Shown here piece by piece: positions 45,374 through 57,719 of a stretch of 64,000 nt of DNA (the stretch's first letter is position 1; each line of letters starts with the position of its first letter). The notes under the pieces were generated by a model. That model saw only the letters and a list, made by a program, of their open reading frames with translations, searched no databases and was not told the origin of the DNA. This DNA is from Zea mays (lineage: Eukaryota > Streptophyta > Magnoliopsida > Poales > Poaceae), in NCBI RefSeq assembly GCF_902167145.1, contig NC_050105.1, positions 137,439,988 through 137,503,987 on the forward strand, written 5' to 3'. A program made the position numbers and the translations under genes.

Positions 45374-48148
45374 TGTAACGCCCCGAATTTTTGCAGTTGA
45401 ATTTTTTCTTTCTTTACTCGCCAAAATTCGGGCGTTACCTTTTCTTTTTCTTTTTCCCCTCGCTAAACCTTGACCTTTTTCAAAGTTTAGCGGGATTCGG
45501 TTTGGAATTCCCGTATGTATAAAAACCCTAAATACTTTATGTTGTTTGATGCACCATGCCGCCCTTGCATTTTTGGTTGTTTGAAAGTGCAATCGCATTC
45601 ATCTAAAAGATCGGATTTCGAGAACAAGCGGAAAATCTTTTATCTTTCTTTCTCTCTCTTTCTCTCTCCCCTTTCTCTCTCTCTCCCGCGCCCTGGGCCG
45701 ACCCCGGCCGGCCCAGCCGCCCCCTGGCGCCCCCCCCTTGGGCCCAATTGGCCCAAGCCGCCCCCCACCTCCCCTTTTCCCCCAAACCCTCTCCCTCTCC
45801 CTCTCATTTTCTCTCATTCTCTCCCTAGCGCCGCCCCTACCCCTGCCCTAAGCCGCCGCCGCCCCTGCCCCCTACCCTAGGCCGCCGCGCCGCCCCCTGC
45901 CGCCGGCCGCCCCTCGCCGTCGATCCCCGCCGGTGAGCCCCCTCCCCCTCCTCCCTCTCCTCCCTCCCCTCTTCTCTCCCCACCCCCGCGCGCCCCCTGG
46001 CCGCGCCGGCAGCCGCCCCAGCCCCGCCGTGGCCCCTGGCCGCCGCTGGCCGGCCCTCGGCCGCGCCCAGCCGGCCCCGGCCGCCGCTGGCCCGCCCCGG
46101 CCGCTCCCCTGGCCGCCCTGGCCCGGCCGCTGGCCGCCCCCAGCCGCGCCCCGCCCGGCCGCCAGCCGCCCCTAGCCCGCGCCCCGGCCGCCTGGCCCCC
46201 TGGCCGCGCCCCCCTGTCCCGGGCCGGTTCAGCCGGCCTCGGCCCCGGCTCAGCCGCCCCCGGCCCCAGCTCGGCCGCCTGCCCCCGGGCCGGTTCAACC
46301 GCCCCTAGGGCCGGTTCAACCGCCCCCCCCCCTCTGTTTTTTTTATTTATTTTTTATTTTATTTTATTTACTTTCTGTGATTATAATTACTGTATTTTAA
46401 GTAGGCTAATCACTGTTCATGCTATGGGAAAATAGGAAGTTTAATTTAAAATTCCGTTATGCTATTGATTCACGTAGTTAATTGTTTACCCTGTGCAATG
46501 TTGATCAACTAAAAGTGATTAGGTTTCCATTAGTATATATAAATATATATAACAGAATTATTTTGTTAAAAACCAATTGTGTCATTAGTGCATAAGATTT
46601 AACCCCCTGCGAGACCCTTTCCTGTTTCTTTCTAACCATAACAAATGCGATATCGAATGTCATACTTGATGCATATTCGCTTTATTTGTTATCTTGTATG
46701 GTGTACTGTTCTTTTGTATTAAATATGTGGATGGATGTATGTACGTTTGCGCTCGCATAGAGAACGATCCGGTCGGAGAGCCCGAGGAATTCGCAGGAGA
46801 AGCCCCTGAGCAGCAGTCGGTTGGTGGAGGCAAGTGTCCTTTGACCTATCTCTGTCCTATTCATTATTTAATTCACCTCCCGCTTACACATTTATGCCTA
46901 AGGATTGACTAGCTTTTGTTATCCATGTCCTTGTTTACCTATCTGGGTTGGATTATTACTGTTTAGCTTTATGCTATTGCTCAACTCTAATCAATGAACA
47001 TGATGTGGTTATCTATGATACGCTGTTTTCCCGTTCTTCTTTATGATCATACTTGTGGTTTTCAAGGGGACTCGAGCGGTTTCTCGAGTGCCTCTCCGTA
47101 AGGACCTGTTCTATGGATGACCGCCCGGGAAAACAGTGCAACCATGAGGGTGGAATGGGGTGCCCTTAGCTGAATAATTAGAGGATCCGGGATGTAGTTC
47201 ACTTAGCCGTCGTGCCGTCAATGGGGCTCGGTGTATGCGGCTCGCTCTGCCAAGTTTGGGTTCGCCCCTTGGGGAGGAGTGCGGTGCATTTAGGAAACCT
47301 AACGGGTGGCTACAGTCCCGGGGAATCTTTGTAAAGGCTACGTAGTGAAACCCTGCCTATTCACCTTGGTAGTGTTTAAGGGTTTGATCGGCCCGAGGCA
47401 AGAGGGAATCACGGCTTGTGGGTAAAGTGCACAACCTCTGCAGAGTGTTATGAAACTGATATATCAGCCGTGCTCACGGTTATGAGCGGCCAAGGGAGCT
47501 CCAGTGATTAGTGGTACTTGATCAGAGACATTGTGGTACAGGTGGTTATGAGATTGATGGTTCTGGTTATGATTATGGTATTGGTAAGTGGTATTCTTTC
47601 CGTTTGGAAAGGGTACATCGGGTTAATAACTTGGGTTAATGCTAAAACTTGGCTTTCTACTAGTAAATAATAATCTGACCAACTAAAAGCAACTGCTTGA
47701 CTTATCCCCACATAAAGCTAGTCCACTACAGCCAAACAGGATACTTGCTGAGTATGTTGATGTGTACTCACCCTTGCTCTACACACCAAACCCCCCCCCC
47801 CCCCCAGGTTGTCAGCATTGCAACCACTGCTCAGGCGAAGATGAAGCTGTGGAAGGAGACTTCCAGGAGTTCCAAGACTACGACGAGTTCTAGGTGTGGG
47901 TTAGCGGCAACCCCCAGTCGGCTGCCTGTGAAGGCCGCGTTATCTACGTTTCTTTTCCGCACTTTGATTTATTGTAAGAACTATATGGACGTCTCAGACG
48001 TATGATGTAATCGACTATTTCCCTTATTAATACTATTTTGAGCACTGTGTGATGATGTCCATGTTATGTAACTGCTGTGTACGTGAATAACTGATCCTGG
48101 CACGTACATGGTTCGCATTCGGTTTGCCTTCTAAAACCGGGTGTGACA
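45374..48148 (+). mobile_element. 3' LTR of chromovirus G
   Basis: The LTR is 2775 bp, the same length as the 5' LTR, and differs by a few homopolymer changes and very few substitutions. It is followed by CTCCC (48149-48153), the right target-site duplication. The near identity makes G the youngest insertion in the window. Confidence 0.95.
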
Positions 48149-48153
48149 CTCCC

Positions 48154-49091
48154 TACTGATCAGAGGTTCGAAGGCTGGCCCCCCGGAAGGGTTCAACAGC
48201 CGCCTCAGAGCACGTGGGCTCCACACCCACTACTGGTCAGAGGTTCGAAGGTCGGCCCCTCGGAAGGGTTCAACGACCGCCTCAGGCTACTCGGGCCCCG
48301 CGCCCACTACTGATCAGGGGTTCGAAGGCTGGCCCTCGAAGGGTTCACAGCCGCCTTAGACACAGAGCGAGGGATGACCATGGGTACGTTCGATACATAA
48401 CCAAGGCTCGGGTTGCGCTCCCGAGGTACCCTAGGACATTTCCGAGACCAGCGGGAACGATCTTGTAACGGAATCCCATCAGAGGGAGGCATCGAGCCCT
48501 CGGACCCCGTCGACAGGGGACCGGGTCCGGCAGATCACCCGCAGGTACTTTTGGGCGCGCCTCTGGGCCTCTAGCCGACCCCTAGCAAATGGGGCACAGA
48601 CGTCCGCCCGGATTACCCGCCAGCAGCTCACCGGAGACACCATGTTCGGCGCCCACCGAGGGCAACATGGCGCTTTCCCCCCTCCTCCTTGCGGAAAGGC
48701 GACACAGAGGCGTATGTAAAAAAGTCGAGTCTGTCTCTGATCGTCCTCTCGCCCTGTGCAGAGGCTCGGGGGCTACTCTCGCAAACCCAGCTCCGGCCAA
48801 ACCGTTGACAGCGTCAACATACCAGCCCGAGAACTTGGAACCCGACCGTGCACCCGGGCTACGGCCAGCTCGCATGAGGGAACAACCAGACCAGCCGAAG
48901 CATTACGCGAGGCATTAAGACCTCGGAGGAGTCAAACCACTCCTCCGAGGCCTCGGGGCTACACCCGGCGGGTGCGCTCGCGCGCACCCACCGGAACAAA
49001 ACGCAACCGAGAAAGGTTGGTCCCCTTGCAAAAAAGTGCGACAAAAGCCTCCAAGCGAGTGTTAACACTCCCTTTGAGGCTCGGGGGCTAC
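48154..49091 (+). mobile_element. H 3' non-coding region, right part
   Basis: Continuation of 33332-36306 after removal of G. It begins with a 77-bp tandem repeat (48155-48362) and ends in a purine-rich CTCGGGGGCTAC directly before the 3' LTR, the probable polypurine tract. Frames at 48582-49122 have no recognisable domain. Confidence 0.85.
48155..48362 (+). repeat. 77-bp tandem repeat, about 2.7 units
   Basis: The units begin ACTGATCAGAGGTTCGAAGG at 48155, 48232 and 48309 with small changes. Confidence 0.85.
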
Positions 49092-50594
49092 TGTCGGGGA
49101 CCATAATTAGGGGTACCCTCAAGGCTCCTAATTCTCAGCTGGTAACCCCCATCAGCATAAAGCTGCAAAGGCCTGATGGGTGCGATTAAGTCAGAGATCG
49201 GTCCATTCGAGGGACTCGATCACGCCTCGCCCGAGCCTAACCTCGGACAAGTGCAGCCGACCCCGGAGGATCTCCGTCTCGCCCGAGGCCCCCCTCCAGC
49301 GACGAACATATTTCCGGCTCGCCCGAGGCCCTGTCTTCGCCAAGAAGCAACCCTGACCAAATCGCCGACCGACCAAATCGCAGGAGCATTCAATGCAAAG
49401 GTGGCCTGACACCTTTATCCTGACGCGCACCCTTCAGTCGACAGACCCGAAGTGACCGCCGTCACTTCGCCGCTCCACTGACCGGCCTGACAGAAAGACA
49501 ACGCTGCCTGCGCCGCTCCGACTGCGGTGCCACTTGACAGAGTGAGGCTGACAGGCAGTCAGGCTCGGCCGCAGGCACCATAGGAAGCTCCGCTTCGCCC
49601 GACCTAGGGCTCGGACTCGGGCTCAGCCCCTAAAGACGGCGAACTCCGCTCCGCCCGACCCAGGGCTCGGACTCGGGCTAAGCCCCGGAAGACGGCGAAC
49701 TCCGCTCCGCCCGACCCAGGGTTCGGACCCGGGCTCAGCCCCAGAAGACGACGAACTCCGCTTCGCCCGACCCCAGGGTTAGGACTCAGCCCTGGCCTCA
49801 GCCGACGGTCTCCGCCTCACCCGACCCTGGGGCTCGGACTCGACCACGGCCACGGAAGACAGGCTCGACCTCGACCTCGGAGGAGCCTCCACATCGCCCA
49901 ACCTAGGGCGCGGACCGACCACGTCGACAGGAGGCGCCATCATTACCCTACCCCAAGCTGGCTCAGGCTACGGGGAACAAGACCGGCGTCCCATCTGGCT
50001 CGCTCCACCAGATAGGCAATGATGGCGCCCCGCACGCTCCTTGACGACGGCAGCTCTCCGCCCCCTTACGGAAGCAAGAGGACGTCAGCAAGGACTCGAC
50101 AGCCCCAACAGCTGTCCTTCCGCCAGGCTCCAGCGCTCCTCCGACAGCCACGACATCACACGAACCGGGTGCCAAAACCTCTCCGGCTGCCACGATGGCA
50201 TGTACTTAGGGCGCTAGCTCTCCTCCGCTAGACACGTAGCACTCTGCTACACCCCCATTGTACACATGGATCCTCTCCTTACGCCTATAAAAGGAAGGAC
50301 CAGGGCCCTCTTACAGAGGGTTGGCCGCGCGGGGACGAGGACGAGATAGGCGCTCGCGTGAGGCCGCTCGCTCCCTCACCCGCGTGGACGCTTGTAACCC
50401 CCTACTGCAAGCGCACCCGACCTGGGCGCGGGACGAACACGAAGGCCGCGAGATTTCCACCTCTCTCACGCCCGTCTCTGGCTGCCTTTCCTTCCCCCCT
50501 TCGCGCTCGGCCTCGCGCCGACCCATCTGGGCTAGGGCACGCGACGACATTCACTCGTCGGCCCAGGGACCCCCCCGGTCTCGAAACGCCGACA
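49092..50594 (+). mobile_element. 3' LTR of Huck-type element H
   Basis: The LTR is 1503 bp and matches 26377-27937 but lacks one 56-bp repeat unit. TATAAAA is at 50286-50292. It is followed by AATGT (50595-50599), the right target-site duplication. Confidence 0.92.
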
Positions 50595-50599
50595 AATGT

Positions 50600-53500
50600 G
50601 CATGAACTCGCCAAAGGTGGGAGCTCACGTGAAGTGTAAGGCTTACCAAAGAGGATGGTTAGAGCTGAGCATTGCTTTTAAAGTTGGTCAAAATTTTATT
50701 AGCAATTACTAAGTATAAGTAAATACTAGCCCAATTAAGTAGTAGAACAAAAGTAACAACCTCACCTGCGATGCAATGCATATGACAAATTGAGTTTAAG
50801 TTCCATAATTTAATCATGTGAGTGTCCGAGCCGCTCATGACCGTGAGCACGGCTAGTATACCAATTTTACACTCTGTAGAGGTTGCGCATCTTTACCCAC
50901 AAGTCATGTTACCCATCTGCCAAGGGATCATGACTTCCCATACACCTCTACCGAGGAGGCGAGGCAGGGTAACACTACGAGGCCTTTACAAAGTTCCACT
51001 AGCTTAAGAAAACCCGCTACAGTTTATAGGAAGCTCCAATGCAGGGTTCTTGCCTGACCGCCATCGCAGCAAAATCAACCAAGGACCTCCCTACACTGAC
51101 CACTCCCCTACTGCCCTTGCCCCTTTCGGGTAAGGTAGTCCTCCACTAGCTTTCCTAATTAATCAGCCAAGGGCGTCCATAAACCCTTGTGGTAGCACTG
51201 TTTTCCCGGGTGGTTCTCCATGTTCCAATTAACATAATGATCTTATCATGAACAGTAATAATAAAAAGGCAATAAAAGTGTGATCATGAATAGTGTAATC
51301 TTCATACCCAAAACCACATAAAGCAATAGCAGGTACTACCCAAAAAGTTTAGTGGAGTCAAGGTATAAAGATAATCAAACTAGGGTAACCTGTTGGGTCC
51401 CATCAAAATTAACCTATGCAGATCATTATGATTAATCAGAACATGACTGGGTAAAAAGAAGTGATCAAGGGCACAACTTGCCTGGGACTTGAGATTCCAG
51501 GTACCAGGATGATCTTCAGATGACACGTGTCCTCACTACTAAACGTAGCAATACAGACAAACATGTATAGGCAAAATTAACATCACACCAAACATAAGAA
51601 TAAACCGCGTACTAATATTCTACGCGCTGCTACGAGATCGTAGGAACGAGAATCATTAAATTCGGAGTTACGTTATCGAGTTACGATTTTCCGAAGGTTT
51701 ATGTGATTAAATAGGAAAACTAGGTTCTAGGTTGATTATTATAAATCATGTGAGAAAGATATTCCTAAGAAATCATTAATTTAATTTTAATCCAAGCTAT
51801 AACTTGATTAGAGAACGTATTTTAGTCAAATTACAACTAGGAAGTGAAAATACTACTTTAATTTTTAAATTAAGTAAGTTAACCCAATGAGCATAGGGTA
51901 AACAAATTATTTACAAACATGTTTCATGATAAAATAAGGTTACCAAGGTGTAGATAATTCTATTACATAGCTAACACAACTTGAACGGGTCAAATCGGAG
52001 TTAAAACGTAGAAGTTATGAATTTTGTAAGCATTTAGTATTTCCTTTACACAAGAAATCATTTTCTAGGTCTATTTTATTAATTCCAGCGAATAAGTGTA
52101 CTGCAGGCACAATTTAACAGGAGTTCAGGGTTTAGTTTGTAAATCTGAGGGCTTCTGTATAATGATCTTAACACTGACTCGGGTGGCGGGTTGATTTGAG
52201 AAAAGCCGAGGGGGTCTTTAGAATAAATGCCAAGGCGAAGGGGTATCCTCACATGAAAGCCGCCCGATCGCCATCCGGCGGCCTAGATTAGATTCGCGAA
52301 AGGGTATGCTCTATTCTAATCTGGTCCCTACACCCGAGATCCGATGGTCGAGATTCCTATAATGCCTGATCTAATACTGGCCTTGCGATCACGATCCAAG
52401 GGCTATCCTACCATCTAATCCACATCGTCCAACAGAATATCAACGGCACACAACCATCCTCCACCTCTCGACCGCCCAGAGCATGGCGCCGCCGCCCAGG
52501 CACCACGACGGACCTCGCCGTCGCCGGTTCTTCTTCCGCTGCGGCCCACAATTTACCACCCCGACTAATGCAACACGATGCCAAGATTAAAACAAATCGA
52601 GTTTGTAAGCTTCTACCAGCCGTGACGTCGAGGTGAGGGCGGTCCACGGAGAGACGCAATCCGCGGCGGCCTTCCTTCTCCGATGAGCAATTGATGCCGC
52701 CACAGTGGTCGATCCACCCCGTCACGGCCACGGACGCTATCCAAGCTATACTGTGGAGTTCCCTGTACTGACTTCGAGGCCATCTCAGTGACAGGGACGC
52801 AGGTCGACGGCGCGGAGGCGAAGCAGAGTTCATGCGGCGGTGTGCGATTCTCTCCCTCACCCGAGCTCTTCCCTACTTGGTGGCACATCTAGATAGCCGA
52901 GGGGAGCGGTGCACGCGCAAGTATACATGGCCGGGACTTCGGGTTCAAGGGGTCCGCGGCAACCGGATATATATAGGGGCAGGCGCTGCTGTTGCCGGTT
53001 CCGATCATAGCGGCTAAATTCAGGGGAGATGCCAGAGGAATTTGTTTGGATTCCAGGCGATACTCGCGAACACATAGAAGGCGACGAAGTCCGACCAGGG
53101 GGGAAAACGGCAGATCCAATCGCCAGGGCCTGCGATGCGGAGTCCGTTCGGGGTGCACGCGAGCTGGATTGAAGAAGGGGAATCCGACCAGTGGAGCCCA
53201 CACCGCGGCGACCCAGAGAATGCGCCTGGTGCACAGAGGATGCCCGGTGGGACCCATCGGTCGGGCGGCCGTGTTGAGCTATGCGCGCAAGCCGGGCCGA
53301 GCCCACGAGCTAGCGCCAGGTTTTCATACGCGCGCGGATAGCAGACTAGCGCGAGGGCCCGCCCAGTCAGTGCCTGGACGCGCGGATCCAAGGGGGAATG
53401 GGCCGAAGAAAAGGGATTTGGCCCAGTTGGAGGTTCCTCTTTTTCTTTTGTTTTTCTTTTATTGTTTTCTATTTTTAAATTCCCAATTCAATCAGAATTC

Positions 53501-53811
53501 AAGTTTCAATTTCAAATACATGTTCAGTCAAAACTTTGATACGAATACATGAATATATTTTTATTAATCTATTCATTATTTTATTTATAAAAATGCTTTT
53601 TAATATGTCACTTGTATATTTTGAATTGTATTTATTATATATATATATTTTTAAGTAATTTCTAATATATATATATATATATCATATGTTAACTTAGATA
53701 TTTCAAGAAAGTGTTTATAAATATATTACCCATATAAAGATCTTTTTATATACCCTCATTTCATTTTTTTTGACTGACTAGGGTTTTAGAAGTTAGATTC
53801 TAGGGTTTACA
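50600..53811 (-). mobile_element. 5' LTR of E, main part (continues from 26376)
   Basis: It joins 26034-26376 without a gap once H is removed, giving 3555 bp against 3552 in the sibling LTR. It ends GGGTTTACA and is followed by CACAC (53812-53816), the target-site duplication of E. Confidence 0.92.
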
Positions 53812-53858
53812 CACACCTACTACTAGACTACTTGCTGTCTTTTTTTGTCTTAAGTTGC

Positions 53859-54985
53859 TGAGAGCACCTGGGGGTGAATAGGTGATCCTGTAAAACTTAA
53901 AACTTAACACCACAAACTTGATTAAGAGTTAGATCAATGAAATCAAGTGAGTAGAGAGGAGAACTCTTGTGAAGCACAATAGACACAATAAGGACAAGCA
54001 CAAGAGACACGAGGATTTATCCCGTGGTTCGGCCAAGTACAAAACTTGCCTACTCCACGTTGTGGCGTCCCAACGGACGAGAGTTGCACTCAACTCCTCT
54101 CAAGTGATCCAATGATCAACTTGGATACCACGGTGTTCTTATTTACTTTTCTCTTTCCCATTTGCGAGGAATCTCCACAACTTGGAGTCTCTTGCCCTTA
54201 CAATAAGAATCACGATGAAGCACTAGAGTAAGAGAGGGAAGCAACACACTCAAATCCACAGCAAATACGCACACACAAGATCAAGACTTGAGCTCAACAC
54301 AATATCTCAAGGTTCTCACTAGAACGGAGCTCAAATCACTAAGAATGTCGAACAAGTGCGCAAGAATGAAGTGTGAGTGATCAACAATGCTCAAGGAATG
54401 CTTGATATTCTCCTCCATGCGCCTAGGGGTCCTTTTTATAGCCCAAGGCAGCTAGGAGCCGTTGAGAGCATTTCAAGAAGGCAATTCTTGCCTTCTGTCG
54501 CCTGGCGCACCGGACAGTCCGGTGCACCACCGGACACTATCCGGTGCGGATTTCTTTCCTTCTTTGGCGAAGCCGACCGTTGGTGCTTGGGAGCCGTTGG
54601 CGCACCGGACACTGTCCGGTGCACACCGGACAGTCCGGTGATTTATAGCCGTACGTCGTTAATTGCTTCCCGAGAGTAGCCAGTTGACAGACGCCAGCCT
54701 GGCGCACCGGACACTATCCGGTGCACCACCGGACAGTCCGGTGCACCCAGACCGAGCTGTCTTTGGCTAATCAAAGTCATCTCTTTTCCAACTTGATTTC
54801 TCGTGTTTCCAGCACTTAGACACAATACATTATTCTCCAAAATAATGTACTAAGTCTTAGAAACATAACTTTTTACTTGATTTGCACTTTGTCCATCACT
54901 TTGCATAGATTAACACAAGTCCACTTGTATTGGCACTCAATCACCAAAATATTTAGAAATGGCCGAAGAGCACATTTTCCTTTCG
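53859..54985 (-). mobile_element. Solo LTR, Sirevirus type
   Basis: It is 1127 bp. On the minus strand it starts CGAAAGGAAAATGTGC (first base C where T is expected) and ends GGTGCTCTCA. GTTGC flanks both sides (53854-53858, 54986-54990), so it is a single LTR left by recombination. It contains CACCGGACAGTCCGGTG palindromes (54505-54750) and a reverse TATA box (CTATAAAAAGG near 54430). Confidence 0.88.
54505..54750. repeat. Palindrome cluster in the solo LTR
   Basis: At least five CACCGGACA-NN-GTCCGGTG type repeats, the same family as in A, B and F. Confidence 0.8.
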
Positions 54986-54990
54986 GTTGC

Positions 54991-56400
54991 AACTGTACAT
55001 TTTATCTAAGCCTTGATTTATTTATTTAGCGTAAAGTCCTACAGCAGGTATGGCGTGGACGGCCCCTGATAATTCAGGAGAAAACCCCTGCCGTCTTTAG
55101 GTTTCAGACGGTGACTGATGCCATACCCCCCCCCCCCCCCCCCCCCAACCCAACTATGCGATGCATGCATGCATGGTTGGATGACGCTGCTCTGGCGGTT
55201 ATCCAGTGCTTTCTTCGCCATATCAGCTCAACAACGCGGAGGACGACCTAATAATCAGACAGTCAGCGGCTCGCGAGAACACAAAGCAATTTATAATGCC
55301 TCTGCGCACCCACTCGTCTGGAAAAGCTCGTGGCTTCCGAACAAGGGGCCGGCCGGGGGGGGGGGGGGGGGGGGGGGGAAGAGCTAAACAATCTCATGGA
55401 TAGATCCGTCATGGAGCTATACCGATGAGATCCACGTTGTTCGCTTTGTTATTAGGGCGTTCAGAAACTAGTGGTTGAGAAGAGGCGACACTAGCTTTAG
55501 TTTGGTGGTGGCCTGGTGGGGTGCTGACAAGGCTCGGAGGAGTGCCGATCGACGTCCAGTCATCAGCATAAGCATGCGTTAGATTATGTGTTCTTGGCAA
55601 TTAGAGCAAGTTTAACTGCAGCGGGGTTTATGTTATTTATATAATAATTCTCTCGCAATACAAGTTTGTACATTTAATACTCTTTCTATCTCACAGAGAG
55701 AGCTGTAGAGTTCGCGTGTATCTCACTTTCAGTTGGTTACTAGTGAGCAACCTAATTTTTTTCTTTCTTCCTTCTTTTTCCTCAACGTCACCATAAATTT
55801 GATGTGTCACTTATTACAGTCCGTCACACTTATTATACTTGTTCTTAATGGGGCTGGCTGCATCGAGCTGTCCGCCGGCAAGAAAGAGTGTTGTCTGGCC
55901 AAACGTCGGTAGTCAAGTAGTCAACGCAACGCGTTGCCTTTACCTGAAGGGTGAGGCACCGCACCAGTAGCATAATGGCCATCGACTATGGTCTTGTATG
56001 GAGCTGGAACCGACCTACGTGGCCCTGCTTCAACGTGACCGTTTTTTGCCGTCGTCTATCTGTTCGTAGTCGTAGCTGCTGTAGTGCTTGCTGGTTTGAC
56101 GTTCCCCTGGTCCTGGGCCGTGCAGGATGATCTCGTTCTATTCTAGTTCTAGCTAGGCCATGCTAAACTCCCAGCCCATGTATCCGGCCTTCTTCATCTT
56201 GTTCATAGTACCGGCCGGCCTAGCCATGTATGCGGAATTGACCATCTGCCCAGCAACTCCAAGAGCCTACTAAATAATAAAACATTGTTCCTCAAACAAT
56301 CTGTTGTTGGCAGAAGCAAACTTGCCCGTGCCTAACAGTTTAGACAGTGAGACGTCCGAACCACATGTAAAGCATTAATTATCCCCCGGAAACATCCCAG
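54991..56400. other. Intergenic sequence with C21 and G24 homopolymers
   Basis: A run of 21 C lies at 55126-55146 and a run of 24 G at 55355-55378. Otherwise there are mixed low-copy-looking bases, with no gene, TIR or LTR that I can support. Confidence 0.55.
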
Positions 56401-56444
56401 CTGCACGCTTTATTCACACGAAATATACCAAAGTTTATGATAAA

Positions 56445-56726
56445 TTACATCTCACAACCATATCCGTAGGTCGAAGAAGAACCGGACCCCAGCAAGGAAT
56501 CAGATGCCTGGGCTGGGCTGAGCCGCGCGCTGGCATCGCTGGACGAGCTAGGAGGACGGCACAGCACAGGGTCCTCGCGGCCGTGTCGCTGCACAACTTT
56601 AGCAGAATCCCAGGTAGGTAATGCCCGTGCGGCCTCCTCTCCTATCTTCTCTGTCACGTCCGTCGTTTCTGCTTGCCCGAAACCATCGGGAACCTGGTCA
56701 CGAGATTGAAGGATGCCCGAAGCCAT
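56445..56726 (-). pseudogene. Possible 3' exon fragment of an unknown gene
   Basis: The minus-strand frame ends S-S-S-T-Y-G-Y-G-C-E-M then TAA at 56445. An AATAAA lies about 30 bases downstream on the same strand (near 56412-56417), as at a true gene 3' end. The Ser-rich tail has no domain I know, and no upstream exons are evident before the MITE at 56914. It could be a truncated gene, a captured fragment or chance. Confidence 0.3.
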
Positions 56727-56913
56727 CGGAAACCTCGTCAGTCCTCCTCGTCGCGGCGACAGATTCAGCGGAAGTGCGTGAGCTGAAGGATGCCCGCTGT
56801 GTGTTTTTTTTTGGTTGTTGACCCGTTCGTCAGAAGCGTTTGACGTGAACTTTTTATCTCCGCTCGTCAGAATCTGGGTGGTAGTGCTACCGTGGTGGGT
56901 TTCGGACGTTTAA

Positions 56914-57226
56914 GCCCTGTTTGTTTCGGCTTTTCGCAGTTTCTGGCCATCAAAAGCTGCTGCGGACTGCCAAACACTCAGCTTTTCAGACAGCTTCTAT
57001 AAAATTCGTTTAGGTAAAAATCATTCAAAATCAACATAAACATATAATCGGTTGAGTCGTCGCAATAGTAGTAATCCGTCATTTTATAGATCCTGAGCTT
57101 CATGGACAACTTTATTTTCCTCCGCACGTAATCCTAATGATACTCAGATTCTCTACACAGTCAAATTCTCCTCACAGCTAGATTCTCGGAAAAGCTGGTC
57201 AGAAAAAACCTGAACCAAACAGGCCC
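56914..57226. mobile_element. Tourist-like MITE, 313 bp
   Basis: The ends GCCCTGTTTGTTTCGG and CTGAACCAAACAGGCCC are imperfect inverted repeats, with TAA at 56911-56913 and 57227-57229. The interior is non-coding. Confidence 0.75.
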
Positions 57227-57229
57227 TAA

Positions 57230-57719
57230 GCAAATCTGGAGGAAGCTAAGCTAGAGGAGCAGGACCTACGGCTTGGAAATATCAAGTAGGTACTGTAGAA
57301 CCATCGTGACGCACACGTCGTTTTCATTGGCGTCCCTCTCCTGAGTAGTCCTGAGATACTACTGCTCGTCTCCTTTTGCCGTGCGCGGGCACGAGTGACA
57401 AGACTTGTGGAGCGGCCTTCCCTTCCCGCACATGCGATGCTGTGGACTGTACAACCCCACCCACCGGACAAAAGGAGACGAGAAGCGTACAGTACAGGGC
57501 AGGCAATCTTTCCCCAATCATGATGGCTCAGTAAGGGTATCCTCTAATTACAATACGATAATTTTCGGCAGAGACCATAATTGCACGCCCTGACCAGAAT
57601 TATCGCAAACCGCCAGCCATCATCATTTTCGGCAGAGACCTCCTGACCGCGCTGGTTGGCACGCCTCCTCACGTCATATATGCTCGGCGCAACATGCAAG
57701 CGTAATCCATGTGCTCGTC
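57230..57719. other. Intergenic sequence, nothing recognised
   Basis: Short frames only. The phrase CATAATTTTCGGCAGAGACC-like recurs near 57557 and 57627, a small direct repeat. Confidence 0.4.

Noticed and set aside
48582..49122. Open frames between the 77-bp repeats and the Huck 3' LTR
   Set aside because: No domain; Arg/Pro/Gly-rich on both strands as expected for GC-rich non-coding DNA.
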